Assembly (NCBI RefSeq): GCF_001625215.2
Contig: NC_030382.2
Span: 49,813,364-49,877,363, forward strand
Reading direction: 5' to 3'
From: Daucus carota subsp. sativus
Lineage: Eukaryota > Streptophyta > Magnoliopsida > Apiales > Apiaceae
DNA length: 64,000 bases
Shown: positions 1 to 12,000 of the stretch, piece after piece
How positions within the stretch are numbered: position 1 is the first letter of the stretch
How the letters are laid out: every line of letters starts with the position of its first letter
The notes under the pieces: generated by a model
Database searches by the model: none
What the model saw: only the letters and a program-made list of their open reading frames with translations
What the model was told of the DNA's origin: nothing
Made by a program: the position numbers and the translations under genes

Positions 1-829
1 CCCTGTAATATACTACCAAGGAGACAATCCTCGTATGGGTGTGAAATACAGATCTCGTCCCTGGTAAGAGAGGTATCTGAGTCTGTTCATTAGATTAGTG
101 GAAATTTCATTCAAGATTTATTTCTATGCTATAAGAAGGACCGCATATATCAAAGCTATTCTAAAATTATAGAATATATAAATAATCTAAATACTTGTGA
201 AAACATAAACTTTGTTAATATATCATTTCTAGGCAATTATCTATTTCATTTTCTATTTATATTTTATATTTTATGCCTTTTGCTCTTCAGAAATATTAAA
301 CAACAAATTTTGGTTCTGATTAATGTTCGTGGTTCGTAAACTCATATTCAATGTTCAAATGTTGAAATTAATCATACATTTAGAAGTCTATGGAATTATT
401 CGTTTTTCTTGCAGTGGGAGCCTATTAATATGACACAATTTTCTTATTCTATTTGAGAAGTTTATTTTAGTGGTAGAACTTTTTATTGTTTTTAATATTG
501 CATTCTAAGTAATTTAATTTTATAGTGTTTCCATTTGATCTTATATGTAATAATAAATTATATCACCATTTTACTTGTGCAAGTGTGATGATGCTATTGG
601 AAACTTGGTAAACAATGAAGATTATGCTCCAACGCTTTCCCGGGTATGGATATGAGAGTATAGAATTTTTGTACAATAGTTTTGTTCGGTAAAATGCTTT
701 TATTTGGTTTATCATCTATGACTATGTAAACCGAGTTGAATGAATATTGATAAACTAACACCGTAAATCGTAAAATATTACCTGAACATGTATTTAAAAA
801 TCAAAATCATTAAAGATTACGATCCATAT
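1..829. other. left-edge sequence without an assignable gene
   Basis: No gene can be assigned. Two short stretches look exon-like on the + strand: about 1-52, ending before a GTAAG, and about 572-640, ending before a GTATGG. Both are open and of mixed composition, but neither matches a family I recognise. They may be the end of a gene that lies mostly to the left. The rest is AT-rich. Confidence 0.3.
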
Positions 830-1298
830 ATGAATACTCATTCTCCAAGTAATTTTATTATATTTATTGATATCCATACACTTTAAAATTATTACAACAA
901 ATCCTTCAACTATCTGTCACTACTAGCAAGCTCTATGTCAATCTCCCCTGCAACTTTTTGGTCATGGGTATATATATATTTGGTCAATTTAAAAATTCTC
1001 GCAATGCAGGTCACATCTGAATAGTAAAATTAAAGAAAAACGGTTTCAATGTCCGATAACCTTGTTGCCAATACCATGTCGGAAGCTGAAATAAACGTGA
1101 AGATATCAGGGGTGGCATTGTATTACGATCTCTACGTGTTCTTGTTTTGTTCTATTTTATATGTTATGTATGTGTTTCCTCTCTTAATATAATTACTAAA
1201 AAGTAATAGAATGACTTTCTTTGATATCAAAGATTTCCTGTTTCCTTTATTACGCCTCCCTTAATATAATTACTAAAAAGTAATAGAATGACTTTCTA
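830..1298 (+). repeat. segmental duplicate (copy A) of the SKP1-like gene 5' region
   Basis: This stretch aligns by eye with about 8860-9290, covering the end of the 5'-UTR intron, the first coding exon and the start of intron 1. Shared landmarks are the 'gtcaa-tctcc-ctgcaa' context, the acceptor before the start codon and the 'gatttcctgttt' stretch. Within it, about 1178-1222 is repeated in tandem at 1254-1298. The second tandem unit is joined directly to sequence homologous to 15722 onward, so copy A looks like a deletion derivative of the arrangement at 8.9-16.8 kb. Confidence 0.6.
1049..1111 (+). pseudogene. orphan first exon of a SKP1-like (ASK20/21-type) gene
   Basis: The ATG at 1049 opens 21 codons (beginning MSDNLVANTMSEAE) and ends before a GT. 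The exon matches in length, position and sequence the first exon of the complete gene at 9083-9145 (beginning MSNNLLASASSGAE), and a matching acceptor-like CAG-GTCA lies upstream. None of the SKP1-domain exons follow: the next homologous sequence comes from 3' of the complete gene. I therefore read it as a remnant. It could still supply a promoter and 5' exon to a chimeric transcript. Confidence 0.6.
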
Positions 1299-2640
1299 GT
1301 TTTGCTCTCTATAAAGACTCATTATAATGCATCTTTGGATAAATTATTGTATACCGAATGATTAATATTGTGATATGGTCCTGGCGATGTTTTGGTGTTT
1401 TACTTTGTGTGACATATAAGTAACCAATACAAATATATGTTACGCTTACTGTTCAGCTCTCTCAGTTTTGTTATAATCACATTCCCAACATGTCAGTTTT
1501 TAGTCAGATTAGTTTGGTCTTTACAAGGATATATTGCTGTTCAATGCTGAATGATAGGGCTACAAGGTGCCAAGTAATTCTGCACTTTAGTAGCATTCTT
1601 TACATAATTTAGTACATTAGAGAGTGGATCTTCTGCAGTTATGGTTTTGCATGCTCATTGGATTGGCTTCGATATGAATATGTATATTATCAGCGTCAAA
1701 TCTTCTATAAAATATTCTTTTATCGTGTTCTTTTGTTGGTCGTCCAGAATCTTGGAAGGGTAGTTCGGCCCTCTTTCACAACACCCATGAAAGCTTGCCT
1801 AAAAATACCTTTTACCTTCTTATATATATATATATGGAGACCACGGAGACCTCTTATGTTCTGCAAGTAAAATATTGCATAAAAATATTGCAAAACGTAT
1901 AATTTTTCAAGTCATGTTAGAACATAGATCATTATTTCATTTAAAATCTTGAATATCATATAATTTTTGCATGTTTATTACAAAATGTTTTATTCTATGA
2001 AATATGTTTAGTTTGCAGAACATTTGTTTAACTTGCAGAACATACACATTCTACTTACTAAACATAGATGTTCTTCAACAGTTTTAACGAATATATATAT
2101 ATATATATATTAATGGTTCCTTATTTTTTCTCGTCTTGTGCAGGGAAGTATTTAAATTCGCATGGATACTAAATTTGGATCCGGCTTCTATTTATTGATT
2201 TACAAGAGCAGGCCTTCCTGATACAGATGAAATTATATCAAATGATAAGGTGCAAATTTGTATTCCCCTTTTTAGGATGTGCATTATTGTTTACACTTCA
2301 CAAAAACAGCCAAGTAAAATTAGTCCTACTTGGCTACTTTCCAGAGATTGCTTCAAATTTAGAACCAATGCATCATAGAAAAATATGCATGTATTTATGT
2401 TATGTTAAAATTTTATTTAGACTTGCGATGAATTAAATCTTACTCATAATTGGTTTTATAGTTTAACAATGCTTGCATAATTACATATGTTTTAAATTAT
2501 AGCACATGTTAAAGAAAGAAGGTGGACTATATGACTAGTTCAGAATCTGTTTTTGATATATGTACCTCGTCTTTAATGCACTACTGGTTTTCTTTCAATC
2601 AGAAATCAGGTCTTGGTTGGGGCACAAGTATAGCGCTGTT
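1298..2640 (+). repeat. duplicated block, paralogous to 15722-16770
   Basis: Long, nearly collinear similarity to copy C, starting at 'ttttgctct.tataaagactca'. Copy A carries about 270 extra bases at a TA microsatellite (about 1830-2110). This insert contains a GTTCTGCAA-type motif and looks like a later insertion. Both blocks carry the same two exon-like pieces, near 2144-2249 and 2603-2680 in this copy. Confidence 0.6.
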
Positions 2641-2680
2641 GCTGCTTATGATCTCACTCATTGGTCTCGCTTGTTTCTAA
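2144..2680 (+). pseudogene. 3' end of an unidentified gene with a C-terminal membrane segment (copy A)
   Basis: Two exon-like pieces are flanked by AG and GT. The first, 2144-2249, contains a partly open frame read as DTKFGSGFYFLIHKS in the paralogue. The second, 2603-2680, is 26 codons including TAA and encodes a strongly hydrophobic tail starting SGLGWGTSIALLLLM and ending before the stop. The frame suggests a tail-anchored protein. In this copy the first piece has an early stop and a base loss relative to 16295-16402, so it is probably not functional. I do not recognise the family. Confidence 0.35.
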
Positions 2681-2733
2681 CTCAACTCAGTGGTCCAGGA
2701 GCAATCTATCTTTTTCTTAATTCGAGAACATCG

Positions 2734-2916
2734 ATGGGTGCAAAGAAGACATCAGGCAGCCAGAGAAAAAGTAAGGAAAAGAATGATCTGAAAAAGTGCT
2801 TCCCGGTGCAACTTTTATATGATACTTGCAAGGAGGTGTTTGAGAATGACGGCCCTGGGATTATTCCCTCCCCAGAGAACGTCCAAAGGCTTAAGGATGT
2901 TATGAGCTCCATATGA
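2734..2916 (+). pseudogene. orphan first exon of plant cysteine oxidase (PCO)
   Basis: The ATG at 2734 opens 60 codons ending in TGA. After a basic Lys/Ser-rich leader, the segment LLYDTCKEVFENDGPGIIPS matches the conserved N-terminal helix of plant cysteine oxidases of the PCO1/2 group, which oxidise the N-terminal Cys of group VII ERF factors for oxygen sensing. The frame stops where the family continues toward its cupin domain. The His-containing metal-binding cupin exons were not found in the next several kilobases. It is most likely a truncated fragment captured beside the duplicated block. Confidence 0.6.
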
Positions 2917-4115
2917 ATACAACTGACTCAAAATATGACGATGTAGTCGTGTGCAGAGGATAAGGAAGCGGTGGTGGCCGCAGTGGATGGCGGTGACGGC
3001 AGCTATTCCGGATTAGAATGGGATCTGTGGTTTCAGAAAGGAAGCGCTAATTGTGCCTTAATTGAAGGTGTTAATTGCACTCTACAGAATTTTGGAGATA
3101 GCAGATGGAAAGAGGACATGAGTGTATAAGTCATTGTAGCTATAAAGATCGATGATAGCAGGGGTTTCGCATAATTATCAGAAGATACAAGTTTTTCTTG
3201 TAATTTCTTTGTTAAAAATGTAATTTTGTTTTGTAGAGCAATTTTTTTTCCCTTGAGTTCTTTTTCCCATAGAGTTTTACTCTTGCTGGTTTTAACGAGG
3301 TCCAATTGATGGGTTATTTTTTCTGATATTAAAGGTCATATCATTTAAACGTAAGGGGTAGTTCTTCGGTTAAGTATACTTTTGTTGGTGAAGGTAACTC
3401 TGTTCCGTCGGATATTATCTTTTCGATACTTAGCATCAGTAGAAATTAAAATTAAAATTGTTTAAATTAAAATATAATATATTACTTGTAGGAATCCAAT
3501 CGTAAATATTCATATAATCTTTTTTAGTATTATATCTAGTGATGCTTGTTCTATTTTTTGTCTGCCGATAATTATGAATTAATTTGAAATGACTCATAAC
3601 AATATTTGATTATTAAAAATTTCTACTTTTATAATTTCTTAGAATTATATATAATATAATTATCAAGATTTCATAGATTTTAAAATTACTATTATTTTAA
3701 TCACTTAGGAATACAATTTTAGATATTTGTATGATCTTTTCTATTATATCCATATTATTCTATTTCGATTGTTATAGATTTATAACTTAATACAAATGTT
3801 GAGGTCAAAATATAATTTTAAAAATTTGTTCAGATTATTATTATTTTATACTATGCACACATAAAAATTTTAAATACGTGTTTAGAAGTATTTTTATAAT
3901 AAAATAATGTTTTAATTAATTCAGTAAATTGATGAAGTTATAACGGACACCTTATTTTAAAAAAAATAAAAAATTAGCTATACGAAAAATCAATTACCCA
4001 TGTGGCCATGTCTATTTTAGCACGGCATCCCAGTTGCTCTCACAAAAGCATAATAATAATTGAACGATCCACAAGTGGAAACAAATTCTGTTTGAAACTT
4101 GCTCTGTCTGTAAAA
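2917..4115. other. intergenic, AT-rich
   Basis: No convincing gene. A moderately GC-rich patch at about 2940-3140 directly follows the PCO fragment and could be degraded exon sequence, but no frame holds. The remainder is AT-rich with short homopolymer runs. Confidence 0.4.
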
Positions 4116-4452
4116 ATGGCTCCGGTGGTAGAGATTATGAGTCCGTCACACTCTGGCTTATCTCCTAACTCCTGTGCATACAAAACATCTGTATGTAATC
4201 TCCCCTTTCGAACTTTACTTGTATTTGCTCTGCTCTGACCTAATTTTGTTTCATACTTTATCATTTTTTAATGCTCATATTGCTTAAGTATTAATTAATT
4301 CATTCTTTTAGGAGTTTAGCTCAGTGATTGAATTGAGAAACCCACTAGTTGTTACGTACACCTTAAACGAAGTTACAGAAGTGACTGAATTTGTTACCGC
4401 CTTACCGGAACAGCGCTTATCATATATATTTGACAATGTGCAAGCAAATTAA
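4116..4452 (+). CDS. unrecognised two-exon ORF (71 aa)
   Basis: Exon 4116-4190 (25 codons from MAPVVEIMSPSHSG) ends at ACATCT|GTATGT. A candidate acceptor, CTTTTAG, precedes exon 4312-4452 (47 codons including TAA), which begins EFSSVIELRNPLVVTYTLNE. Both exons are in phase 0 and the junction keeps the frame. The peptide has ordinary composition, unlike random AT-rich ORFs here. I recognise no domain, and it may be a fragment of a larger gene with 4885-5019. Confidence is low because the model rests on splice signals and frame only. Confidence 0.3.
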
Positions 4453-4884
4453 ATCCGGAGACATGTCAGTTTGTTGTTAGTGCTTTGGTTGACAAGATTC
4501 ACTTGACTTAACTCAAAGAGGATCAACAATTCTGGGCATATTATGCCCAACAGCACTGAAATTGTATGTAACACTTGCTAAAATGACCGAGTTTTTGTAC
4601 CAGTGTCAGATTTTTTTTACTGTCAATAATCGGTCTGGCAGTCAACCTAAAATGACAGGAACCAAATTCCCCTGTGGTAACTTTTTAACCGATATATGTG
4701 CCAGAAACGTCTTCAGCATGCAACATTGGTTTTCCAGATGCCTTGTTGACTGTTTGTAATTGCATTTACATTGACATCTTTCTTTCTTTTGGTTTTCTTG
4801 TGTATGTAATGATACCAGGATCATTATTATTTTCTAAATTTCTTACACTTGTTTTTTTTGATGTCAATAAAGGTGGGCAAGCAG

Positions 4885-5019
4885 ATGTATGTTCAAAATA
4901 GGAATTATTGGCCTATCTTTATTGGTCCACCATCCTATCACTTCCAAGTGGTATTGTGCTTCATTAACCTCCTTATAGTCACTGGCATCTTCATCTTCGT
5001 TGGTGTAGTTTGCAATTAA
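4885..5019 (+). CDS. unrecognised short membrane ORF (44 aa)
   Basis: The ATG at 4885 begins MYVQNRNYWPIFIGPPSYHF and is followed by a hydrophobic stretch of about 22 residues before TAA. A possible acceptor lies just upstream (GGGCAAGCAG). It could be the last exon of the gene whose earlier exons are at 4116-4452, but no intron phase connects them with certainty. Function unknown. Confidence 0.25.
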   Translation: MYVQNRNYWPIFIGPPSYHFQVVLCFINLLIVTGIFIFVGVVCN

Positions 5020-5728
5020 AAACCATATCTCTTATGGATGCTTTCATGTATGCTTCACTCTCACTTCTGCCTGCATTCACTTGGAAGATCTTATCAGCAA
5101 CTATTGGTAATATTATCCTCTGTGAATCATTCTTTGATTGTTCATTAAATTGGTTGGATCACAGATTAAAGGGGCACGAATCATGAGAGCTTTAAATGTA
5201 TGTCATCCTATACACGATTATAGGTTGTAATTCATGAAGACCTTAATGACTTCATGGTACTTGACACATGATACAACCATACTGTTCTTTCCTTGTTTTT
5301 CAGGATATTAATGGATATATATGGCTTGGAAATATGCAAGGCATCCGATCCAGGTGCAACATATACAATACATGGTTGGATTTTGTAAAATAAGGGGGTG
5401 TGTCCAATTGGGATTCTTAATGATTTTTTTGCATTCATGAAATCTAGATGTATTCATATTTTAAAAAATGCATTAGAACCTTTGGTTAGTCAATTAGGAT
5501 TTTAAATCATCTGAAAAAAAATATGGTGGTACTCAATCAGGATTTTAAATTTGCTTATTCATAATCTGGTGGTGTTCAATTTAGATTATTTAAAATCCAT
5601 TAAAATTTTATGGTATTCAAAACTCAATGGATTTTTTTGGACTTTATAAAATGATGTATTTTTTGGGATTGTTTCGTGTAAGTAATGTTCTTAAAAATCT
5701 CTCCATAGTCCATGAGATTTTAAAGGAC

Positions 5729-6181
5729 TATGCTCAGAGGTGTCAATTTTGAGTAATAGGTCAGGTTCGAGTCGGGTTGTCTTACCCAATTCTATTTTTG
5801 GTCAACCTGAACCGAAATGGGTTGAAAATTTTAACTCGAACCCGACCTGTTCGGAACCCAATCAACCCGGAAATGACCCAAAATTTAATTAATTTTAATT
5901 ATTTTTATTGTATAAAATTATATTTATTACAAGATATTATAATAATATAAATAATAATTTAATGAGAATATTAGTGGATAAATTCTTTTTAATGATTTAT
6001 AAATATAGCACAAATGTATGTAATTGTGTAATGTAGATTTATATACTATGCATTATGTATTATATATAAAAAAATTCGGATCAGGTTTGGGTACACTGGG
6101 TCAACCCGAACCCGACCCGAGTTTTTCGGGTAAAAAATTAGCTAATTTGAACCTGGCCGGAAATATAGAATTCCAACCCTA
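5729..6181. mobile_element. degenerate GTCGGGTT-rich element nested in the MITE
   Basis: It starts AGAGGTGTCAATTTTG and ends near AGAATTCCAACCCT, a weak terminal inverted repeat. Both ends are rich in GGGTCGGGTT / AACCCGACCC phrases around an AT-rich middle. This organisation is common to non-autonomous hAT-like repeats in plants and resembles the better-preserved element at 20606-21330. No exact target duplication is visible. Confidence 0.45.
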
Positions 6182-7134
6182 ATTCGTATTTTTTTGAGTC
6201 GGGTTCGTGTCAGGTTTTGGGACTTGTCGGATTTAGAATTTGTCAAACTTTTAGCTTTGTGATGATTGTTAGTATAAATTAACTGTTGATGGTGTAACAC
6301 CCCACTTAGATATAGCAGAGGTTACAAAAACTAAACAAGTTTATCTTTTTGTTAAGTTTGACTGGTCAAAAAATAATGCAAACTATTATTATCTAAGAAG
6401 GGCTAGAGTCTGCAAAATATATTTATCAACAAATCTAAATAAAATTGAATAAAATATGTCCTCAAATATATTTAAGCAAATATATAATTAAGTAGCACCC
6501 GTTATATCCCTGCTTTATGCCTAGCTACGCAGGGAAACAAAGAATTAAGAGTGAGTTAAATGGCCGATATGAATATAATATACAAAATTTAATAATAAAA
6601 AATAAATATGTAAATTAATATAATTTATCAAGTATCAAGTATTTTTGAACAAGTGACTAACAAGGATCAATATAACAATGAACATGTGATGTATGTAAGG
6701 AAGCAAAATTAATCAAATGAATCAAATCCAAGGCTGAATCAAGGTAGGTACAAATAAGACCTTTTATACAAACCAAAACAATTGTTGGCTGATAAGTTAT
6801 ATCAAGCAAAGTATAGTGCAAACAGTTACTTCGTTAGTTGGCCTAATCCACATAAATGATGTATTAAAATGTTCTATACATTCTCACAAAGAAACAAAAT
6901 TATCATCGTTAATTCACGTTTTATATGCCGGAAAAGCACTCGCATACTCACAACTTACTGTGGTCCTACTAAATTTTTACTTGATGAATAATGCTTATGG
7001 GAGTTATTTTAATAAATAATTGTATTCAATTCGAATTTTAATGTATTAATAATTATTTATGAATTTTAGTGGATCGTATATGAATTATATGATGAGTCTA
7101 GCAGAGTTGAGGTAAAATATCATAGAATTGATGT
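6182..7134. other. rest of the nested insertion, no gene
   Basis: AT-rich sequence between the GGGTCGG-rich element and the right arm of the split MITE. The open frame at 6816-7019 has no recognisable feature and is not called. Confidence 0.4.
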
Positions 7135-7928
7135 AGGGTCCCTTGGATTTAAGCAAAATTTATTAAATCTCGTGGATTATGGAGAGATTTCTAAAAACAT
7201 AAAATATACAAAACAATCCCACAAAATCCATCATTCTAAAATGTCCAAAAAATCCATTAGCTCTTGAATACCATCAGATTTTAATGGATTTTAAATATTC
7301 CCAGCTGGATACCACTAGATTTTTAAGCATAATTTAGAATCTTGATTGAATACCATCAGATTTATTGAATAATTTAAAATCCTGTAGAATAATTTAAAAT
7401 CATATTGAATAACCCAAGATTCTCATAAATTTTTTAAAATCCAAATTGAATACACTTGAATTTCATGAATGAAAAAAAATCCTTAGAAATCCCAATTAAA
7501 GTCAACCCCTCGTATATCCCGCTAAACAGACAGAAGCTTAAAATTTTACAAGAATGATATGGAATTCGGTATCAACGCAAATACCATAAAATGATAGTAA
7601 AATGTGTGAAGTTTTGAAATAGTTAATATATCTTGTAGAAAGCACAAAATTTGAAGAGGCCTACAATTTAAGAAAAGTAACAGAAGGCATAAAACAATTC
7701 TGGTGTGCCCTGTATGTAGAATATCACATTGATAGGGCCACTCTCTAGATAAGTGTTTTTCGTCATATATTACTTTTTACCAAAAAATTAAGGAACCACA
7801 CTTTTCATTATATTACTTTTTATTTAGCTGGAGATACCTTTATTTCACATTTCTCGCAACTCTTAGACTTGTTTAATTGGTGGGACCCATTATTTTGAAA
7901 TCCCCTTATGCCTTTTCTACAATTTTAA

Positions 7929-8290
7929 TATAAAAATATTATGTAGTATTATACTCTCGGCATGAATCTTATCCAAAAAAGTTGATACACACACACACAA
8001 GCACCAACCACGTGACTAATTTTGTGCTTATACACACACACAAACATATTCATATGCAGAGACAGAGAGAGATAGAGAGGGGTAAAGAGGTTCCACCGCA
8101 AATACATATTCTGGTCATCTATCTCAGGTCTGATAGAAACACCTAGTTCGTATATTGAAAAACTTCCGGTTTATGTGTTTGTATATCCATTATCACTTTT
8201 TCTTCTTCTTCTTCTTCTTCTTCTCTCTCTCTGTCTTTTTTTTTTTGCTGCAACTCTGTTTCATTTGCAGGTTCTGTACTGCCTCCTAGA
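7929..8290 (+). promoter_or_regulatory. probable promoter and 5' UTR of the SKP1-like gene
   Basis: A TATAAAA occurs at 7929-7935. It is followed by CA-rich and GA-rich stretches and a TTC/TC pyrimidine tract at about 8199-8245, typical of plant 5' UTRs. A CAG|GT near 8270 could be the donor of a 5'-UTR intron whose acceptor is the ATAG just before 9050, 33 bases upstream of the start codon. Positions are inferred. Confidence 0.35.
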
Positions 8291-9082
8291 TTAATTTACA
8301 TCAATTTACTCTGATCGTACAGGAATACATATTTCTAAGTAGTATTTGTTAATGATTGATATATCATGTTAGGTGTTAATATTTTTCTGACATCTGGTTA
8401 GCTTTATTCATTCACCCATTTTTATGTTTAGTATGATGTTAATGCATTTAGTTTCAATTACTTATGATTAATATACTGAAATAGTGTATAAAAATATTTA
8501 TCCTTTTTATTCAATTTTTTCTTTGCTCTTCAAATTTTCCTCTTCTTTTACTTCTTAAACATACAATTTCTTGCCACCATTGTTGCAGTAGTGTGTTTGA
8601 TTTTTGTAAATAAAAAAAACTCCCTCTAATTCATTTTAATTTCAATTGATGTTTGACTTTTTTCACACATGTTATGATGCGAAGATGTAAAAAGCCATTC
8701 CCTCCGTCCCCTTTTAGTTGTTCCTTTGACCTGTTGCAAGTATTTTAAGGTCTAAAAACGATTATTCTAAAACTTGATTTTAAAATTTTCTTTTTCTAAA
8801 TAAAAATATAAGTAATATATGTTGGATAAACTTCCACCTAAACTCATGAAATTATATCTGGATGTGCATCTGAAAGTAATAGATTTTCGTTTTCAATAAA
8901 TTTATTAAATATTGAGCTATCCATATGCTATAAATTCATTAAAAGTCCATCAATTATCTTTCGCATCTGGTAGTCTCGATGTCAAACTCCACTGCAATTT
9001 TGTTCATTATCTATAGTTGTATAATCATTTGTTACTTCTTGCAATATAGGTCAAATTTAGTCAAGTAAAGAAAACAGAATCT

Positions 9083-12000
9083 ATGTCGAACAACCTTCTT
9101 GCCAGTGCCTCTTCGGGAGCTGAAAGAGAAGCAAAGAATGCAGAGGTAGTGTTATACCATGATACCTATGCATTCTTGTGTTGCGTATATTTTGTTATCT
9201 ATTTATATATTCTCTTCGAATAATTTTCTAGAGAAGTATAGAATGACTTCTTTGATATCACAGATTTCCTGTTTTTGTAATATCTCCTCCCTTTTGTTTG
9301 TTACTTGCTTGAATCTCTTTCACTGTGTAAGTTGTGACAACTGGAAACCTTAGAGCTGAATAGTGGTAGAAGATTTTCATCTCGTATTGCTCAGTTGAGG
9401 TTATAAAGGTAAAATGGTGATTTTTGAAACCTTTTAAACCAATTACCTAGAGTATCACATATTGTAATTGAAATTTGGAGTGTCGTAGAACTGTTTTAAT
9501 TTTTAACTCATTTGTTCAAATGTTGTTAATTTGTGCGTCTAATTCATAGAAACTTTGGAGAAGCTGTTTATGATTTATCTATTATGTATTAAAAAAATTA
9601 TCAAAGTAACTGGTTTGTTTTGTTTTTGTGTTATTCCAATGGTACTCTGTTAACAATCTTTTGGACTTTTTTTCATGCACACTTTGTTATCCAAAACAAA
9701 ATTGGAAGGAGATGTTTAAAGAATTTAATATTGTAATATAAGTTTCAAACATTTATGGACACCACAAGATGAACATGTTTTTGATGAGGATACATATATA
9801 GCTGGATAACATAAGCATAATAAGAATTGTCAATATGTGACAGATTCGTGACAACGTAATTAGGTAAAGTAGAGTTGGCTGTTCTATGCTTGTGGTACTC
9901 CACAGTTGAAAAATGCCATATGCGTTATGTGTTCGACGACAGAAGTCATAACAAGCTTGGTCTTGTGCCAAATACTAACATTAGGTCCTGTTTTTAAACA
10001 ACAAACATTATTGATTATGCATCTGATTCCATTCAGGCTGAAATTTATATTAGCTCAACACGTGGCAGCTGACAACTACCTTTCCGTGCTTGAGCCGCTC
10101 TATGCAGCTTAAAAAAAAAAGATGAACGATCAACTAAAATTATTAGGTGTCAAAAATTAATTTTGACCGCTTATTTGTACGACACTGGTGTTTCTATACA
10201 ATTTTTCTGATTAAAATTTACCGAAGCTTTATGTTGTATCTTACATGCCTGAAGTATTCGTATTGGAAATGAGATTTCATGCAGCACTACATAATATATT
10301 TACACTTCCACATAGTTTGTAAGCTTTGTACCTTGAATCTGTATGGTTTTTTTTAATATGTATTTACTATTTTGTGGATTCAGATAATGAAATCCTATGC
10401 ATGGATTCAAACTGCTGACGGTTCCATCCAAGAAGTGGAACGAGAGGTTGTAACGTTATGGCCCACGATTGATCCTGAAATGAAAAAAGGACTTGGATCT
10501 TCACAGAACAGTCCTATAATACTACATCCAAGAGTCGCACCTACTACTTTGAGTTTGGTGATTGATTACTGCAGATTTCATCTAGCACACAAGTCTTTTC
10601 AGGTTAGATATTATTGCTTGAACCTTATGGTCGGAATGCCCTTCCTTTTTCTTGACTGAGATTGTTGTATAGTCTTCTGTACATCTCCATCTGTAAGATG
10701 TCTCGATTGAATACATCAAAAATTCTAAATCTCATGTTTGATTTCTCTTTGTATAGGAACACGAGACTTTTGTTGAGAAGTTTCTCCAAATGGATGCTAG
10801 ACGTCTTGCTGATTTGCTTAATGTTGCAGTTTACCTGCGTCTGGGACCACTGCTTAATAGCACTAAAAAAGCTTTGGGCCAAAAGATTGGTGATAAATCC
10901 AAAGAAGAGATATGGGATATGCTGCACCTATATGATGATCTTCCAGAGGTTCTTCTTGTATCTAGCATACTTAGTTATAAAATCCCAGGGTGAAGCATAT
11001 AATATTGTCTTTCTTTTGTTGAATTGATGTTTATTAAGCAACTGGGCAGGAAGGGAAGATGAAACTAAGTACGTACTCTGACGGTGATTCACGAAGGAGG
11101 CTTTTGAAAAAATGTTATGCAAAACATAAAAAGTCAATTCAAGAGAATTTAGAGATTCTGAAGGTTAATATTTCTTCTGATAACTATTTAGCTGAAGATT
11201 ATTAAAATTTTTATAATTCTTTACAAAATCTGGCTGTTGAATATTTTCTCAACCTGTAGGACTTCGTGACCGGAGTGGAGCCTATGCAACATGAAGATAC
11301 ACGTGAAGTTGATGATCTCGTATCATATATCAATGGAGGTATCTTCATTTAAGTTTCCCTTCATTTTTAGTATGCATACCTTTTTACTGGCGTAAATAAC
11401 CATGTATACATGAAGCCCGCCATATGCTACCTGGGTGCACACATCGCAATGTTCGGAGGAATTGTGCTTTTTAGATTTTAACCCAAAGGGATACGGACAT
11501 TGGCATTTTTGGCTCTTTGATGGGGCTGTCTTTTTTGGGCTTTCGTTGGTTTTCTTGTTTTTTTGTCTTTATTCCTGTTTTTCCTCAGGTATAAGTGAAC
11601 GTTCTTAATTTTTTGAGATGCCGTCTGTACCCTGTCACCTTTTCAAATGATACGCTTTTTTAAATCTCAATAATGGAACTCATGTTGGACATTTGTACAT
11701 AGTTATGATAGTTTTCCTTGGGAGAGGAAGATCAGCATTGCGAGAACTTCACATCTTACATATGCATTGTGTGACTTTACTTTGTTTCATGCGAAGGCAA
11801 AGGTGAAAAGTAGTGGTCTGTAGCCTTAAATAGAAACTAATATTCTGGTTTTTCTTGTAGCAATCTTAAAAGGGAACTTGTCATTTCTGAGTATTCTGAC
11901 TTGTTTAGATGTTGTTGAGTGTGTACAATTCAGATTAAATGTTAAAAATTAGCAGAAAAATAAAAGTATTAGTTGATATTGAATATGGATTGTGTTGTCT

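Larger units (their letters stand above)
5390..7512. mobile_element. long-inverted-repeat MITE interrupted by a nested insertion
   Basis: The left arm (about 5390-5717, beginning GGGGGTGTGTCCAATTGGGA) and right arm (about 7135-7512, ending AATTAAAGTCAACCCCT) are inverted copies of each other. Both contain repeated short phrases such as 'ggtattcaattgggattttaaa' in degenerate form. Related arms occur at 43059-43509. About 1.4 kb of unrelated sequence separates the two arms. No clear target duplication was found, so the superfamily is uncertain. The long arms and internal subrepeats suggest a Mutator-like MITE. Confidence 0.6.

Noticed and set aside
8695-8760. Stowaway element beginning 'ccctccgtcccc'
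   Set aside because: Only one end is present; no inverted partner with TA could be found, so it is at most a fragment in the SKP1-like 5' intron.
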